Below are positions 20,001-27,626 of a stretch of DNA of 64,000 bases, piece by piece. The position numbers and the translations under genes were made by a program. The notes beneath the pieces are model-generated. The model was not told the DNA's origin, did no database searches, and saw only the letters and a list, made by a program, of their open reading frames with translations. Positions within the stretch are counted from its first letter, which is position 1, and every line of letters begins with the position of its first letter. Source of the stretch: Algoriphagus machipongonensis (GTDB lineage Bacteria > Bacteroidota > Bacteroidia > Cytophagales > Cyclobacteriaceae); assembly GCF_000166275.1 (NCBI RefSeq), contig NZ_CM001023.1, forward strand, positions 1,454,501 through 1,518,500, in the 5' to 3' direction.

Positions 20001-20523
20001 CTGGAAACTGAATTCAAGGTTTAATTTCTCAACGAGCAGCTCACTTCGAGTGGTAGCAGGAAAAGGGGAAAGAGTTTCTAGCTCAGATTATTTAGCAAAT
20101 AGAAATTACCAAATTGGTCAGCATCAGATAGGGCCGGAATTCGCATGGCAACCTAGTCCATTTTTTAGGACAACAGCATCTTATTCCTTCACCAATAAAG
20201 AGAATCACGAAAATCTAGAGTTTGAAGAAAAAGCCACACTGCATCAGGTTGGATTGGATTTACGCTATGCAAAGGCTATCAAAACAACTTTAACGGGAAA
20301 CCTCAAATTGATTCAAATTGATTACAATGGAGTTTCCAACTCCCCTGTAGGATATGAAATGTTGCAAGCTTTGACTCCTGGAACAAACGTAACCTGGACA
20401 TTAAATTGGCTTCAAAAAATAGGGGAAGGGCTTCAACTTAATTTGGTTTATGAAGGGAGAAATTCCCAAGGATTAGATCAGATCGTTCATGTGGGAAGAA
20501 TGCAGGTTTCGGCTCTGTTTTGA
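17056..20523 (+). CDS. Giant predicted outer-membrane beta-barrel protein, function unknown
   Basis: A 1155-residue protein with a signal peptide (residues 1-22, ending VQA before QEKC). No cytoplasmic domain or further hydrophobic helix is visible. The rest is rich in alternating polar and aromatic residues with many Tyr/Phe-ending strands, as in large Bacteroidota outer-membrane barrels. A recognisable stretch about residues 145-200 (GSLTRGISFGNTQNVFVNSA, then ITDQNVPFQPEGNTQQ) resembles conserved segments I associate with Bacteroidota surface proteins of unknown function. An Asp-rich DDNGDGVQQLNEF loop near residue 840 could bind calcium. ATG 17056 is chosen over two upstream TTG codons. 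It follows the histidine kinase by 43 bp and may be co-transcribed with it. Confidence 0.75.
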   Translation: MIRFWVFSIIILLAAAASVQAQEKCYWVNTSDFLKPQVIDSLSVLEESIRVLDRNGKSFDFKYDLNSNSLQFLIEEDSYPDSLRLCYRTFALRFDRPLAKRTLMQDYDSTAMFRNAQLQESPTFDFREELFPSTNLYKSGSLTRGISFGNTQNVFVNSALNLQLEGSISENLNIRASITDQNVPFQPEGNTQQIQDFDNVLIELYNDDFSLAAGDVVLQQRQSEFLRYYKNVQGIQFTSNYKLKGNWEASSQAFASIAKGKFASIQVPILEGVLGPYKIKGPQNERFVIIMANSERVFLDGKQLERGFNADYVIDYNQAEITFTPKVLITQYSRVRVDFEYAERNYSRSIIGANHTQSNENVEFYLNYYQEKDNRNRPLFTELNQSEQRLLSSVGDNTQDALIPRIDSVAFDQNRILYEKIIDYNSMGDSIVYYQYSTNPELAHYALAFSQVGQNQGDYRRKNQLANGTVYEYVPKVNGQSQGDYSILTMLPSPDSKRMMTAGTRVKMSEHEKVYTEIALSSQDMNLFSPLDDEDNQGLGWKIGLQSEKRKINFLKGYEFNGQTEFEYNSTDFKFIDRLRYIEFDRDWGLSLEALQNAAAEKLFWTRVSLEKDLLNHFDYRIYLRNRQGVLQGSQHTANWNLELGKRIRVRQEFFQLESQQDSLDTDWIRYLGDMSFQSKFIVPGYQFSVDRNTLLDTEKDSVISTAMNFQQHLLYLKSNDSLSYSFLVDAAWREDRAPFQGKLENDTKAFTSNFTFSKQWTKHSLRSTFTYRELKYIMRELPSELTVMGKLDYQGSLWDNVIRNEFSYAIGNGRELQREFIFLPAPNGDGTHTWRDDNGDGVQQLNEFYLAINPEEKQFIKVFVPTDTFIQAYTSILNYRLQARFPEEWKQEGGFRSFLHRFSNTTSLSVEKKVTSDDFGDRVNPFIGKVDREDILSLRQVIRTSFFFNRASAKFGFDLSLFDSQLKQLLSGGFEDHIQKDWKLNSRFNFSTSSSLRVVAGKGERVSSSDYLANRNYQIGQHQIGPEFAWQPSPFFRTTASYSFTNKENHENLEFEEKATLHQVGLDLRYAKAIKTTLTGNLKLIQIDYNGVSNSPVGYEMLQALTPGTNVTWTLNWLQKIGEGLQLNLVYEGRNSQGLDQIVHVGRMQVSALF

Positions 20524-20533
20524 TAAAAAAATG

Positions 20534-20541
20534 TAACTTTG
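20534..20541 (+). promoter_or_regulatory. Candidate Bacteroidota -7 promoter element for the SDR/ispG genes
   Basis: TAACTTTG matches the TAnnTTTG -7 consensus of Bacteroidota primary promoters and lies 45 bp upstream of the SDR start. A -33 TTTG element is not clear. It sits within a small inverted repeat GTAAC/GTTAC. Confidence 0.45.
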
Positions 20542-20586
20542 TTACTTGTAGATAGTTGTTGTACTAACTATTAAAACACGAAATAA

Positions 20587-21291
20587 ATGAGTAAAAGTAT
20601 TTTGGTTACTGGTGGTACCAAAGGCATTGGAAGAGCGATCATCGAGCGCTTTGCTGATGAAGGTTTTGATGTGATAACTTGTTCAAGAAATGAACAGGAT
20701 TTAGCCGAATTGAGAGCTTCATTGGAAGAAAACCATGCTTTGATTCATGTATTGGCAGTAAAGGCTGATCTTTCAAAAAAGGAAGAAGTATTAGAGTTTG
20801 CGGAAAAAGTCAAAGCATTTTCCATTCCTGATGTCTTGGTAAACAATACGGGGGTATTTATTCCTGGAGCAATCTTAGATGAACCTGAAGGCAATTTTGA
20901 GATGATGATGAATACAAACCTTTATTCTGCTTATTACTTGACTCGTGCTTTAATAGGAGGGATGAAGGAAAAGAAAAGTGGGCATATTTTTAGTATTGGC
21001 TCTATTGCAGGTTTGACTGCTTATGCCAATGGCGGAAGTTATGCCATTTCTAAATGGGCGATGTTGGGAATGACCAAATGTCTACGCGAAGAATTGAAAA
21101 ATGAGCAGATCAAAGTAACCTCAGTCTTGCCTGGAGCAACCTATACTGCAAGTTGGGAAGGGGTAGAATTACCCGAAGAAAGGTTTATGCGCTCGGTTGA
21201 TGTTGCAGAATCTGTATGGTCTGCTTATAACCTTTCGCCTCAATCTGTTGTTGAAGAAATAGTGATAAGACCACAACTCGGAGATATCTAA
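20587..21291 (+). CDS. SDR family NAD(P)-dependent oxidoreductase
   Basis: A 234-residue classical short-chain dehydrogenase/reductase. The cofactor-binding motif TGGTKGIGRA is at residues 8-17, the structural NNTG (in place of the usual NNAG) is near residue 87, and the catalytic Ser-Tyr-Lys are visible in SIGSIAG (about 138) and YAISK (about 153-157). Arg in the CSRNEQDL segment (about 34) suggests NADP(H). The substrate cannot be told. It is 5 bp upstream of ispG, so the two are probably co-transcribed, but no functional link to isoprenoid synthesis can be claimed. Confidence 0.92.
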   Translation: MSKSILVTGGTKGIGRAIIERFADEGFDVITCSRNEQDLAELRASLEENHALIHVLAVKADLSKKEEVLEFAEKVKAFSIPDVLVNNTGVFIPGAILDEPEGNFEMMMNTNLYSAYYLTRALIGGMKEKKSGHIFSIGSIAGLTAYANGGSYAISKWAMLGMTKCLREELKNEQIKVTSVLPGATYTASWEGVELPEERFMRSVDVAESVWSAYNLSPQSVVEEIVIRPQLGDI

Positions 21292-21296
21292 AATAT

Positions 21297-23282
21297 ATGG
21301 AATCAATTATTAAGTCAGCGGATCAATTGTATTGCGATAGTTTGACCTCATACGCTCGTAGAAAAACAATACCTGTCAATGTTGGTGGAGTTTTGATCGG
21401 CGGGGATAATCCTATTGTAGTTCAATCTATGACTACGGTAGATACGATGGATACTTTGGGTTCAGTGGAGCAATGTATTCGAATGATCGAGTCCGGTTGT
21501 GAATTGGTGAGAATAACTGCTCCGAGTATTAAGGAGGCCGAAAATCTTAGAAACATCAAGGATGAATTAAGAAAACGGGGTTATAAAACACCTTTGGTAG
21601 CAGATATTCATTTTACTCCTAATGCCGCTGAAGTAGCAGCCAGGATTGTAGAGAAAGTACGTGTTAACCCAGGGAATTATGCCGATAAGAAGAAATTTGA
21701 GGTCATAGAATATACTGATGCTACCTACCAAGAGGAGCTAAACCGTATCCGTGATCGCTTCTTGCCATTGGTGAAAATTTGTAAGGAACATGGTACTGCC
21801 ATGAGAATTGGTACCAATCATGGTTCCCTTTCTGATAGAATCATGAGCCGCTACGGCGATACTCCCTTAGGGATGGTGGAGTCAGCTTTGGAGTTTTTGA
21901 GGATTTGTGAAGATGAAAACTATTTTGACATCGTGATATCGATGAAGTCATCCAACACCCAAGTGATGGTTCAGGCTTATCGATTGCTGGTTCAAAAACT
22001 AAACGAAGGAGGCTTCAAGCCCTATCCTCTTCATTTGGGAGTGACCGAGGCTGGAGAAGCAGAAGATGGAAGAATAAAATCCGCTGTAGGAATTGGGACT
22101 TTGCTAGAAGATGGACTTGGTGATACGGTTAGAGTTTCACTTACGGAAGATCCAGAATTTGAGGCTCCAGTAGCTAAAGCATTGATTGACCGATATTCTC
22201 ACCGTGCCCCTCATGCTAAAATTAAAGAGATAGATACCTATCCAATCCATCCTTTTGACCATGAAAAAAGGCATAGTAACGAGATTTATAATTTTGGGGG
22301 TCAAAATGTACCACGTGTCATTACCGATATTTCCAAAATTGAAAATATAACAGAAAAGGAGATTAAGCAGACAGGGCATTTCTACCTTCCGGAACTAGAT
22401 AAATGGAAAATGAATGATCAAGGATGCGACTTTGTGTATTCAGGATCCAATCCAATTCCATTTATGTTGCCCAATGGAATGAAGGAAATTCAAGACGCAG
22501 AAACTTGGGAGAAATCAGGGGATGCTGTAAATAAATTCCCTCTTTTTGATTTGGCGGCCTATGCTAAAGCCCAAAAATTTCATCCTGAAGTAAATTTTCT
22601 AGAGGTCTTCGATACTGAAATAGAATCAGCAATTTCTTTGCTTTCCAAGAGAGATAAAACGGTCTTGATATTGAAGACATCCAATAAACATGCGATGCCT
22701 GCGATGAGGAGAGCTATTGTTTCTTTAATGGAAGCAAAAATGGATGTTCCGGTTATTGTAAAAATCGCATATCCAGATCAGAACCAAGACTTGACGATGC
22801 TTTATGCGGCTACGGATGTTGGAGGTCTTTTAATAGATGGTTTGGGAGACGGGATTTTCATTTCTCTCGAAAAGGAGAACCAAACGGATCGAGAAGAGGT
22901 ACTGGAACAGATAAAACTGCATAATTCTGTTGGATTTGGAGTTCTACAAGCAGCAAGAACCAGAATGTCCAAAACGGAGTATATTTCCTGCCCTTCTTGT
23001 GGAAGAACTTTATTTGACCTGCAGGAAACTACTGCAATGATCAGAAAAAGAACAGATCATTTGAAAGGCGTGAAGATTGGAATCATGGGATGTATTGTCA
23101 ATGGTCCTGGAGAAATGGCTGATGCAGATTATGGTTATGTAGGGTCCGGAAAAGGTAAAATCACTTTATATAAGGGAAAAGAAGTCATGAAACGCTCGGT
23201 GCCTTCAGCCAATGCGGTGGATGAATTGATAGAAATCATCAAAGAAGATGGAATGTGGAACGAATCTGAGGAAGTTTCTTAA
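21297..23282 (+). CDS. ispG: 4-hydroxy-3-methylbut-2-enyl-diphosphate synthase, extended form
   Basis: A 661-residue IspG/GcpE, the iron-sulfur enzyme that converts MEcPP to HMBPP in the MEP isoprenoid pathway. The N-terminal TIM barrel (about residues 20-300) includes VQSMTTVDT and the HLGVTEAG segment. The C-terminal reductase-like domain carries the 4Fe-4S ligands C565 and C568 (CPSCGRTLFDLQ) and C599 (GIMGCIVNGPGEM). About 250 extra residues lie between the two, as in the three-domain IspG of Chlamydiae, Bacteroidota and plants, so the length is normal for the phylum. Translation starts 5 bp after the SDR stop. Confidence 0.97.
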   Translation: MESIIKSADQLYCDSLTSYARRKTIPVNVGGVLIGGDNPIVVQSMTTVDTMDTLGSVEQCIRMIESGCELVRITAPSIKEAENLRNIKDELRKRGYKTPLVADIHFTPNAAEVAARIVEKVRVNPGNYADKKKFEVIEYTDATYQEELNRIRDRFLPLVKICKEHGTAMRIGTNHGSLSDRIMSRYGDTPLGMVESALEFLRICEDENYFDIVISMKSSNTQVMVQAYRLLVQKLNEGGFKPYPLHLGVTEAGEAEDGRIKSAVGIGTLLEDGLGDTVRVSLTEDPEFEAPVAKALIDRYSHRAPHAKIKEIDTYPIHPFDHEKRHSNEIYNFGGQNVPRVITDISKIENITEKEIKQTGHFYLPELDKWKMNDQGCDFVYSGSNPIPFMLPNGMKEIQDAETWEKSGDAVNKFPLFDLAAYAKAQKFHPEVNFLEVFDTEIESAISLLSKRDKTVLILKTSNKHAMPAMRRAIVSLMEAKMDVPVIVKIAYPDQNQDLTMLYAATDVGGLLIDGLGDGIFISLEKENQTDREEVLEQIKLHNSVGFGVLQAARTRMSKTEYISCPSCGRTLFDLQETTAMIRKRTDHLKGVKIGIMGCIVNGPGEMADADYGYVGSGKGKITLYKGKEVMKRSVPSANAVDELIEIIKEDGMWNESEEVS

Positions 23283-23325
23283 ACTAATTTTCCATCCAAG
23301 CTGTTCGATCATTAAAGCATAAACT

Positions 23326-23520
23326 ATGTCAGAAAATAATAAAGTAAAGGAGTTCTTTAAGTTAGGAGAGGTAGGAAATTATTTTATCCGAGTTTTTCAA
23401 AAACCTGACCCCAACCAAAAGTCAAACCTTAACCTGAGGATGATGCATGGAATCAATAAGATATCCATTATTATCTTTCTTTTGGCCATCATCGTATGGA
23501 CGGTTAAAAGATTTATTTGA
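23326..23520 (+). CDS. Small single-helix membrane protein, Bacteroidota-type
   Basis: A 64-residue protein with a charged N-terminal half (FFKLGEVGNYFIRVFQK) and one C-terminal hydrophobic helix (about residues 45-62) ending in KRFI. It lies 43 bp after ispG and ends just before a strong bidirectional terminator, so it is probably the last gene of the SDR-ispG unit. Similar short proteins are common in Cytophagales, possibly DUF6728, but I cannot confirm the family name. The function is unknown. Confidence 0.75.
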   Translation: MSENNKVKEFFKLGEVGNYFIRVFQKPDPNQKSNLNLRMMHGINKISIIIFLLAIIVWTVKRFI

Positions 23521-23534
23521 GGCATTTAAAAGAG

Positions 23535-23572
23535 AAAAAAGGTCATTTCCATAGGGAGATGACCTTTTTTTT
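23535..23572. terminator. Bidirectional intrinsic terminator
   Basis: AAAAAA, a 10-bp stem GGTCATTTCC / GGAGATGACC (one G-T pair), a 4-nt loop ATAG, then TTTTTTTT. It separates the plus-strand small membrane gene from the convergent acyltransferase-like gene and could serve both. Confidence 0.88.
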
Positions 23573-24674
23573 ATATTCTGAAGAATATTTTCTTTTTGTA
23601 TAGAAAGTAGCAAAGCCCCCACATACAAGCTAATGTAATAAAAGAGGTGATCACTGCGATGAAATGTTCACCAAGCCCTATTGGGCCTAAAAATCCATCC
23701 GTAAATATTCTGATGGTTCTGAAAAGCCATCGATGACCTAATATTTCCGCAAATAGGTAGATAAATATGGAATTCATTCCCACAATAATGAATGGGAACG
23801 CCTTTGATTGAAATTTTTTGACATCAATAAGCCAAAAAGAAAAAGCCAATGTAATAAGAGCCCAGCCCCCTGATGCCAAGGCGAATGAACTTGTGCTAAT
23901 CCGCTTGATGATTGGAGTGATACCAGTTAAATCTAACCCATAGCCGATGATTAATGCTATTACTCCGGCGATCGTAAGAGTTTTGATTTTGTCTTGATCT
24001 GATTTTTTTGATAGGAGTAAATTGCCACAGATAGCTCCCCAAATGGTATGTGCAGCAGTAGGGATGCAGTTTATTGCAACCCAACCTCCGCCATTGATTT
24101 GTCCCATCAGGATCATGTCAATATAATTCCCAAAGTTTGTCCCATGTTCATAGGGTGTTTCAGGGTTATAAATTCTGTAAAGGAATTCAGTTAATAACAA
24201 TAGAGCCACCGAGACTCCAAGTTGGATTTTCCAGGATTTTGAAATCAAAAAGTAGGTGACCAAAATAGTGAAAGAAAGCTGAGTCAGGACATTCCAAAGC
24301 TCAAATACTAACTCTCCGCTATAGATGCAGTGTAATCCAGTGCCAAATAGAAAAAGGTAAAAACATCTTTTAAGAATGTGTTTGGTGACCTCCGACCTGT
24401 TTTCTTGGTTTTCGAGACGTTTGTTTAGCGAGAAAGGCATTGCAACGCCCACAATGAACATGAAGAAAGGTTGGATTAAATCCCAAAACCTAAGCCCGTT
24501 CCAGGGGTGATGTGTAAACTGGGTGAAAAAGGAGTTTAAAATGCCAGGATCTGGAAAAGCCTCTAAAAGACTTTCATAAACAAATGCTGCCTCCGCAATC
24601 AATAAAAACATGGTGAGGCCCCTAAAAGTGTCCAAGGAAACAAGTCTACCAGACTTGGATAAGGGTGAATTCAT
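23571..24674 (-). CDS. Acyltransferase-like membrane protein (DUF5009 / heparan-alpha-glucosaminide N-acetyltransferase type)
   Basis: A 367-residue polytopic protein with about ten helices. The N terminus has the family motif RLVSLDTFRGLTMFLLIAE, and the HHPWNGLRFWDLIQPFFMFIVGVAMPFS region (about residues 55-85) is typical of DUF5009/HGSNAT-like proteins, which are believed to transfer acetyl groups across the membrane to sugars. I place the start at the ATG at 24674; the longer frame to 24752 runs through the upstream gene's terminator, which argues against it. No sugar gene is adjacent, so the substrate is open. Confidence 0.85.
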   Translation of the reverse strand: MNSPLSKSGRLVSLDTFRGLTMFLLIAEAAFVYESLLEAFPDPGILNSFFTQFTHHPWNGLRFWDLIQPFFMFIVGVAMPFSLNKRLENQENRSEVTKHILKRCFYLFLFGTGLHCIYSGELVFELWNVLTQLSFTILVTYFLISKSWKIQLGVSVALLLLTEFLYRIYNPETPYEHGTNFGNYIDMILMGQINGGGWVAINCIPTAAHTIWGAICGNLLLSKKSDQDKIKTLTIAGVIALIIGYGLDLTGITPIIKRISTSSFALASGGWALITLAFSFWLIDVKKFQSKAFPFIIVGMNSIFIYLFAEILGHRWLFRTIRIFTDGFLGPIGLGEHFIAVITSFITLACMWGLCYFLYKKKIFFRI

Positions 24675-24725
24675 TCGGTATAAGGTTGGGTTTAACCCTA
24701 ATCTAATGAATAGGAGGTAGTAGGC

Positions 24726-24754
24726 ATAAAAAAAGGTGCAGAATTTCTGCACCT
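24726..24754 (-). terminator. Intrinsic terminator of the 38-aa gene (minus strand)
   Basis: An 8-bp perfect stem AGGTGCAG / CTGCACCT with a 5-nt loop (24734-24754). On the minus strand it is followed by a run of T residues (the A-run at 24727-24734). It lies 12 bp downstream of the small gene's stop. Confidence 0.85.
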
Positions 24755-24765
24755 AGTCAATTAAA

Positions 24766-24882
24766 TCAATAATCATTTTTTTTACTTTCCTTTTTGGCTG
24801 CTTTTGCAGCCCTTTTTTCTTTTAGTGTTTTTGCAGGAGCGGATTTATCACTTTTCGGCTTGCCTTCAGGTTGTTTTGCCAT
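24766..24882 (-). CDS. 38-residue Lys/Ala-rich small protein
   Basis: Found by reading the intergenic DNA. The frame runs from ATG 24882 to TGA 24766. The product begins MAKQPEGKPKSDKSAPAK and continues with a Lys/Ala/Arg-rich helix-like stretch (KTLKEKRAAKAAKKESKK) before ending NDY. It has no hydrophobic segment. The gene has its own strong terminator 12 bp downstream, and a 5-bp hairpin (GTGGC/GCCAC, 24892-24911) lies just upstream of the start. The isolated position with terminator and strong compositional bias supports a real gene. A nucleic-acid- or ribosome-associated role is only suggested by composition. Confidence 0.7.
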   Translation of the reverse strand: MAKQPEGKPKSDKSAPAKTLKEKRAAKAAKKESKKNDY

Positions 24883-24958
24883 AATTGGATGGTGGCTTTT
24901 GTAGAGGCCACAAAGACTTTAACGCAGTAAAATATAAAACAGCCAATTATTCGAAGCT

Positions 24959-25843
24959 TTATTTTTTTCTGAAGATTTTCTTAAAGGGAGCAATGTTTTG
25001 TCCGATAAAATCTTCTGGATAATTTTCTTCATCCGGCAACCCCACAGGCAGATTTTCATCGTCAGATGGCCAATAATTTGTCCTAAAAAGGAAGTCCCAT
25101 AGGCTCAATGAAATCCCATAATTAAACCCATTTGGGTGTGATTCAGGTAATTCCTTAGCATGATGCCATAAATGCATTTGAGGGCCATTTATGATGTATC
25201 GGAAAGGTCCAAGGGGAATGTAAAGATTGGCATGCCCCAGTTGGCCTAAAACCAATGTAAAAATATGTACAATGAAGAAATCAGTAATTCCGAACCCAAT
25301 CATTGCCAAAGGAATATACTCTAATGTTCGGTAAAGAATGTTTTCCATCCAGTGGTAACGCAGTAAAGCAGCGAAACCCATTTCTCTCGTACTATGATGT
25401 ACTTTATGAAATTCCCACATCCAGCCTACATGATGATACATCATATGAATGGCCCATTGCATAAAGTCACGGACAATAAATATGATTAGAAGCTGGACCC
25501 AGCCGGGTAATTGATCGACTTTAATTGCGACGGTATTCGTAATGCCAAATAGACCGAGAAAGTCATTGAATGCTTCTACAGCTACCATGGACAAGGCATT
25601 GTAAGCCACCAAAGCAAATAAGAAATAATTCCAGAATAGGTAGAAAATATCCAGCCAGAAATGCTCTCGAATGATGGGTTGATTTTTTCTCCAGGGAAAA
25701 GCTACTTCTAATAACCAAATGGCTAAAGAAGCCCCGACAAGCCAATAAAAATAATTATGCCAGCTTGGGTTTAAAATCTCATTGATCAAATAATTCCAAT
25801 AGCCGTAATAGCCATCAGAAATTGCTTTGATGTACTTTTCCAT
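24959..25843 (-). CDS. Fatty acid hydroxylase / sterol desaturase family membrane protein
   Basis: A 294-residue diiron membrane enzyme of the fatty acid hydroxylase superfamily. Four or five hydrophobic segments lie in the first 130 residues and around 170-200. The His clusters that bind the diiron centre are visible: HMMYHH (about 135), HKVHHS (about 147-152) and HLWHHAKELPESH (about 226-238). The family hydroxylates or desaturates lipids, sterols or carotenoids; the substrate cannot be inferred here. It is a single minus-strand gene flanked by the 38-aa gene and dodecin. Confidence 0.9.
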   Translation of the reverse strand: MEKYIKAISDGYYGYWNYLINEILNPSWHNYFYWLVGASLAIWLLEVAFPWRKNQPIIREHFWLDIFYLFWNYFLFALVAYNALSMVAVEAFNDFLGLFGITNTVAIKVDQLPGWVQLLIIFIVRDFMQWAIHMMYHHVGWMWEFHKVHHSTREMGFAALLRYHWMENILYRTLEYIPLAMIGFGITDFFIVHIFTLVLGQLGHANLYIPLGPFRYIINGPQMHLWHHAKELPESHPNGFNYGISLSLWDFLFRTNYWPSDDENLPVGLPDEENYPEDFIGQNIAPFKKIFRKK

Positions 25844-25931
25844 GAAGCAAAGATGTACTTTTTATCTTTTTTAGTATGTGATTTTACGCACAAAAAACGC
25901 TTCAAAACTTCATTTTGTTTAAAGTCAAAAT

Positions 25932-25968
25932 AAAACAGGGAACAGCCTTTATGGTTGTTCCCTGTTTT
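25932..25968. terminator. Long hairpin terminator after dodecin
   Basis: A 16-bp stem (AAAACAGGGAACAGCC paired with GGTTGTTCCCTGTTTT, one G-T pair) with loop TTTAT. T-rich tails are present in both directions, so it can end the minus-strand dodecin transcript (stop at 25987). Confidence 0.88.
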
Positions 25969-25986
25969 ATTAAGCTTATTTATGTA

Positions 25987-26187
25987 TTAGTCCACACGGA
26001 ATGATACCTTGCAAACACATCCATATGAACTCACTTTGCCATCTTTTACGTGAGCTTTGATATCTTTGACATAGACTGAATCAATATTTCTTACTGTTTT
26101 TGAGGTCTCCTCAACAGCGTTTTGTATTGCATGTTCTATGCTTTGATCTGACGTGGCGATTACTTCTAAAACTTTTACTATTCCCAT
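25987..26187 (-). CDS. Dodecin family flavin-binding protein
   Basis: A 66-residue protein matching dodecin, a small beta-alpha-beta-beta protein that forms dodecameric cages storing riboflavin, FMN or lumichrome. The N-terminal strand IVKVLEVIATSDQS, the helix with HAIQNAVEETSKT and the central VYVKDIKAHVKDG are family features, and the length is typical. Many dodecins have a central Trp in the flavin site; here the corresponding segment reads SVYVKDI, so the stacking residue may be different. It is monocistronic with its own long terminator. Confidence 0.92.
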   Translation of the reverse strand: MGIVKVLEVIATSDQSIEHAIQNAVEETSKTVRNIDSVYVKDIKAHVKDGKVSSYGCVCKVSFRVD

Positions 26188-26307
26188 CGTTATTTTGGTT
26201 TATTTGAAAATTAATCTTGCTTAGAATATACCTAAATTTTATCGGAGGTCTAAATTGATAAATCATATAAGTTGTTCTATACCAAAAGTTTCTATTTATT
26301 ATGCCTT

Positions 26308-26658
26308 ATGACTCTGACCTATTTTCGTGATTACTGTCTTGCCAAACCCGGTGTAACTGAAGACACCCCTTTCGATAAAGATGCCCTTTGCTTTAGGGTG
26401 GGAGGCAAGATATTTTCTATAACTTCCATAAACTCCTTTCAGTACATCAATTTGAAATGTGATCCAGAACGTGCTGTATTGCTAAGAGAAGAATTTGAAG
26501 GAATCACTCCTGGATACCACATGAATAAGAAGCAGTGGAATTCAGTCAGCACTACAGGAAATGTTCCCGACACACTGATATTGGAATTGGCAGATCACTC
26601 CTATGAACTTATCTTTGGCAGCCTGCCAAAAAAAATCCAAGCACAAATTCGTCCATGA
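26308..26658 (+). CDS. MmcQ/YjbR family protein
   Basis: A 116-residue MmcQ/YjbR-like protein. The family fold has a double-wing DNA-binding-like surface, though the function is unproven. Characteristic elements are YCLAKPGVTEDTPFDKDALCFRVGGKIF near the start, CDPERAVLLREEF (about 53) and PGYHMNKKQWNSV (about 70). ATG 26308 is chosen because the longer frame from 26272 adds a non-family hydrophobic stretch. Its stop overlaps the next gene start by four bases (ATGA), so it is translationally coupled to the ABC ATPase. Confidence 0.88.
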   Translation: MTLTYFRDYCLAKPGVTEDTPFDKDALCFRVGGKIFSITSINSFQYINLKCDPERAVLLREEFEGITPGYHMNKKQWNSVSTTGNVPDTLILELADHSYELIFGSLPKKIQAQIRP

Positions 26659-27608
26659 GTTACTTTTCCGTCCAAAATGTATCCAAATCTTACGATCAAG
26701 GTTTGGCACTATCCAATTTCTCTTTATCCCTGGAAAAAGGTGAGTTTTTATCGATTGTCGGTGCAAGTGGATCTGGAAAGAGCACTTTATTACGTATCAT
26801 GGCTGGATTGGAAATACAAGATGAAGGTGAAGTACATTTGGATGGAGAACTAATACTTAACCCAAAGCATAAACTGGTTTCAGGGTATGATGAGATTAAA
26901 TTGATCCATCAGGATTTTCACTTGTTTCCAAACTCTACTGTGGAGGAAAATATAGCCAGACCACTTCTTCATTATGAGAAAGATTATTCCAAGGCTAGGG
27001 TAGAAACTCTGTTGGATTTATTGGGGCTTCAAGAATTTAAATCCCGATATCCCAGGCAACTTTCCGGAGGACAACAACAAAAAGTGGCTATCGCAAAAGC
27101 ATTAAGTGTGGAGCCTGATTTATTGTTGTTGGATGAGCCATTCAGTTCTTTGGACACTATTCAGACACATCAGTTGATTTCTGAATTGAAGAGTTTGTTT
27201 TTAGAGTTAGGAACGACGGTCGTATTTGTAACTCACGATCTGGATGATGCGCTACGGCTAACCGATAATCTACTGATTTTACAAAAGGGGAAGACCGTGC
27301 AAACAGGGAGCTCCAAGGATCTTTGTGAAAGTCCTAAAACCCAGTATGTCGCAAGGCTTTTTAGCCCGATTAATCGGTTGCCCAATTCAAAAAGCAGCTA
27401 CCTACGACCTGCAAATGTAAAATTGAGAACGAAAAATGGCTTACTTGCACATGTGGTAGATTCCCGGTTTTTGGTCCATTTTAATTCGCTCCAAGTGAAA
27501 TTGAAAGAAAGTGGAATTACTTGGGAAGTGGATGATCCACAGCGAAAGTATGCCGTTGGAGACCGGGTGTATGTGAGCTGGGAGGAAGAGAAAATAATGC
27601 GACTCTGA
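26655..27608 (+). CDS. ABC transporter ATP-binding protein with C-terminal TOBE-like domain, no adjacent permease
   Basis: A 317-residue ABC ATPase. The Walker A motif GASGSGKST (about 36-44), Q-loop IHQDFHLFP (about 84), signature LSGGQQQK (about 136-143), Walker B LLLLDEP (about 156-162) and switch His in VTHD (about 194) are all intact. After about residue 235 a small domain (YLRPANVKLR...VGDRVYVSWEEE) resembles the TOBE module of CUT1/sulfate/molybdate-type importers. No permease or binding protein gene lies nearby, so the partner is elsewhere. It is coupled to the upstream mmcQ-like gene and 18 bp from the phosphatase gene. Confidence 0.92.
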   Translation: MSYFSVQNVSKSYDQGLALSNFSLSLEKGEFLSIVGASGSGKSTLLRIMAGLEIQDEGEVHLDGELILNPKHKLVSGYDEIKLIHQDFHLFPNSTVEENIARPLLHYEKDYSKARVETLLDLLGLQEFKSRYPRQLSGGQQQKVAIAKALSVEPDLLLLDEPFSSLDTIQTHQLISELKSLFLELGTTVVFVTHDLDDALRLTDNLLILQKGKTVQTGSSKDLCESPKTQYVARLFSPINRLPNSKSSYLRPANVKLRTKNGLLAHVVDSRFLVHFNSLQVKLKESGITWEVDDPQRKYAVGDRVYVSWEEEKIMRL

Positions 27609-27626
27609 TTCGGTAAGGTTTTACCC

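Noticed and set aside
20533..20545. GTAAC-TTT-GTTAC inverted repeat as a possible terminator of the giant OM gene
   Set aside because: The stem is 5 bp, no T-run follows, and it overlaps a better candidate promoter motif.
23571..24752. Longer start for the acyltransferase-like gene
   Set aside because: The extension runs through the minus-strand terminator at 24726-24754 and adds residues before the family motif.
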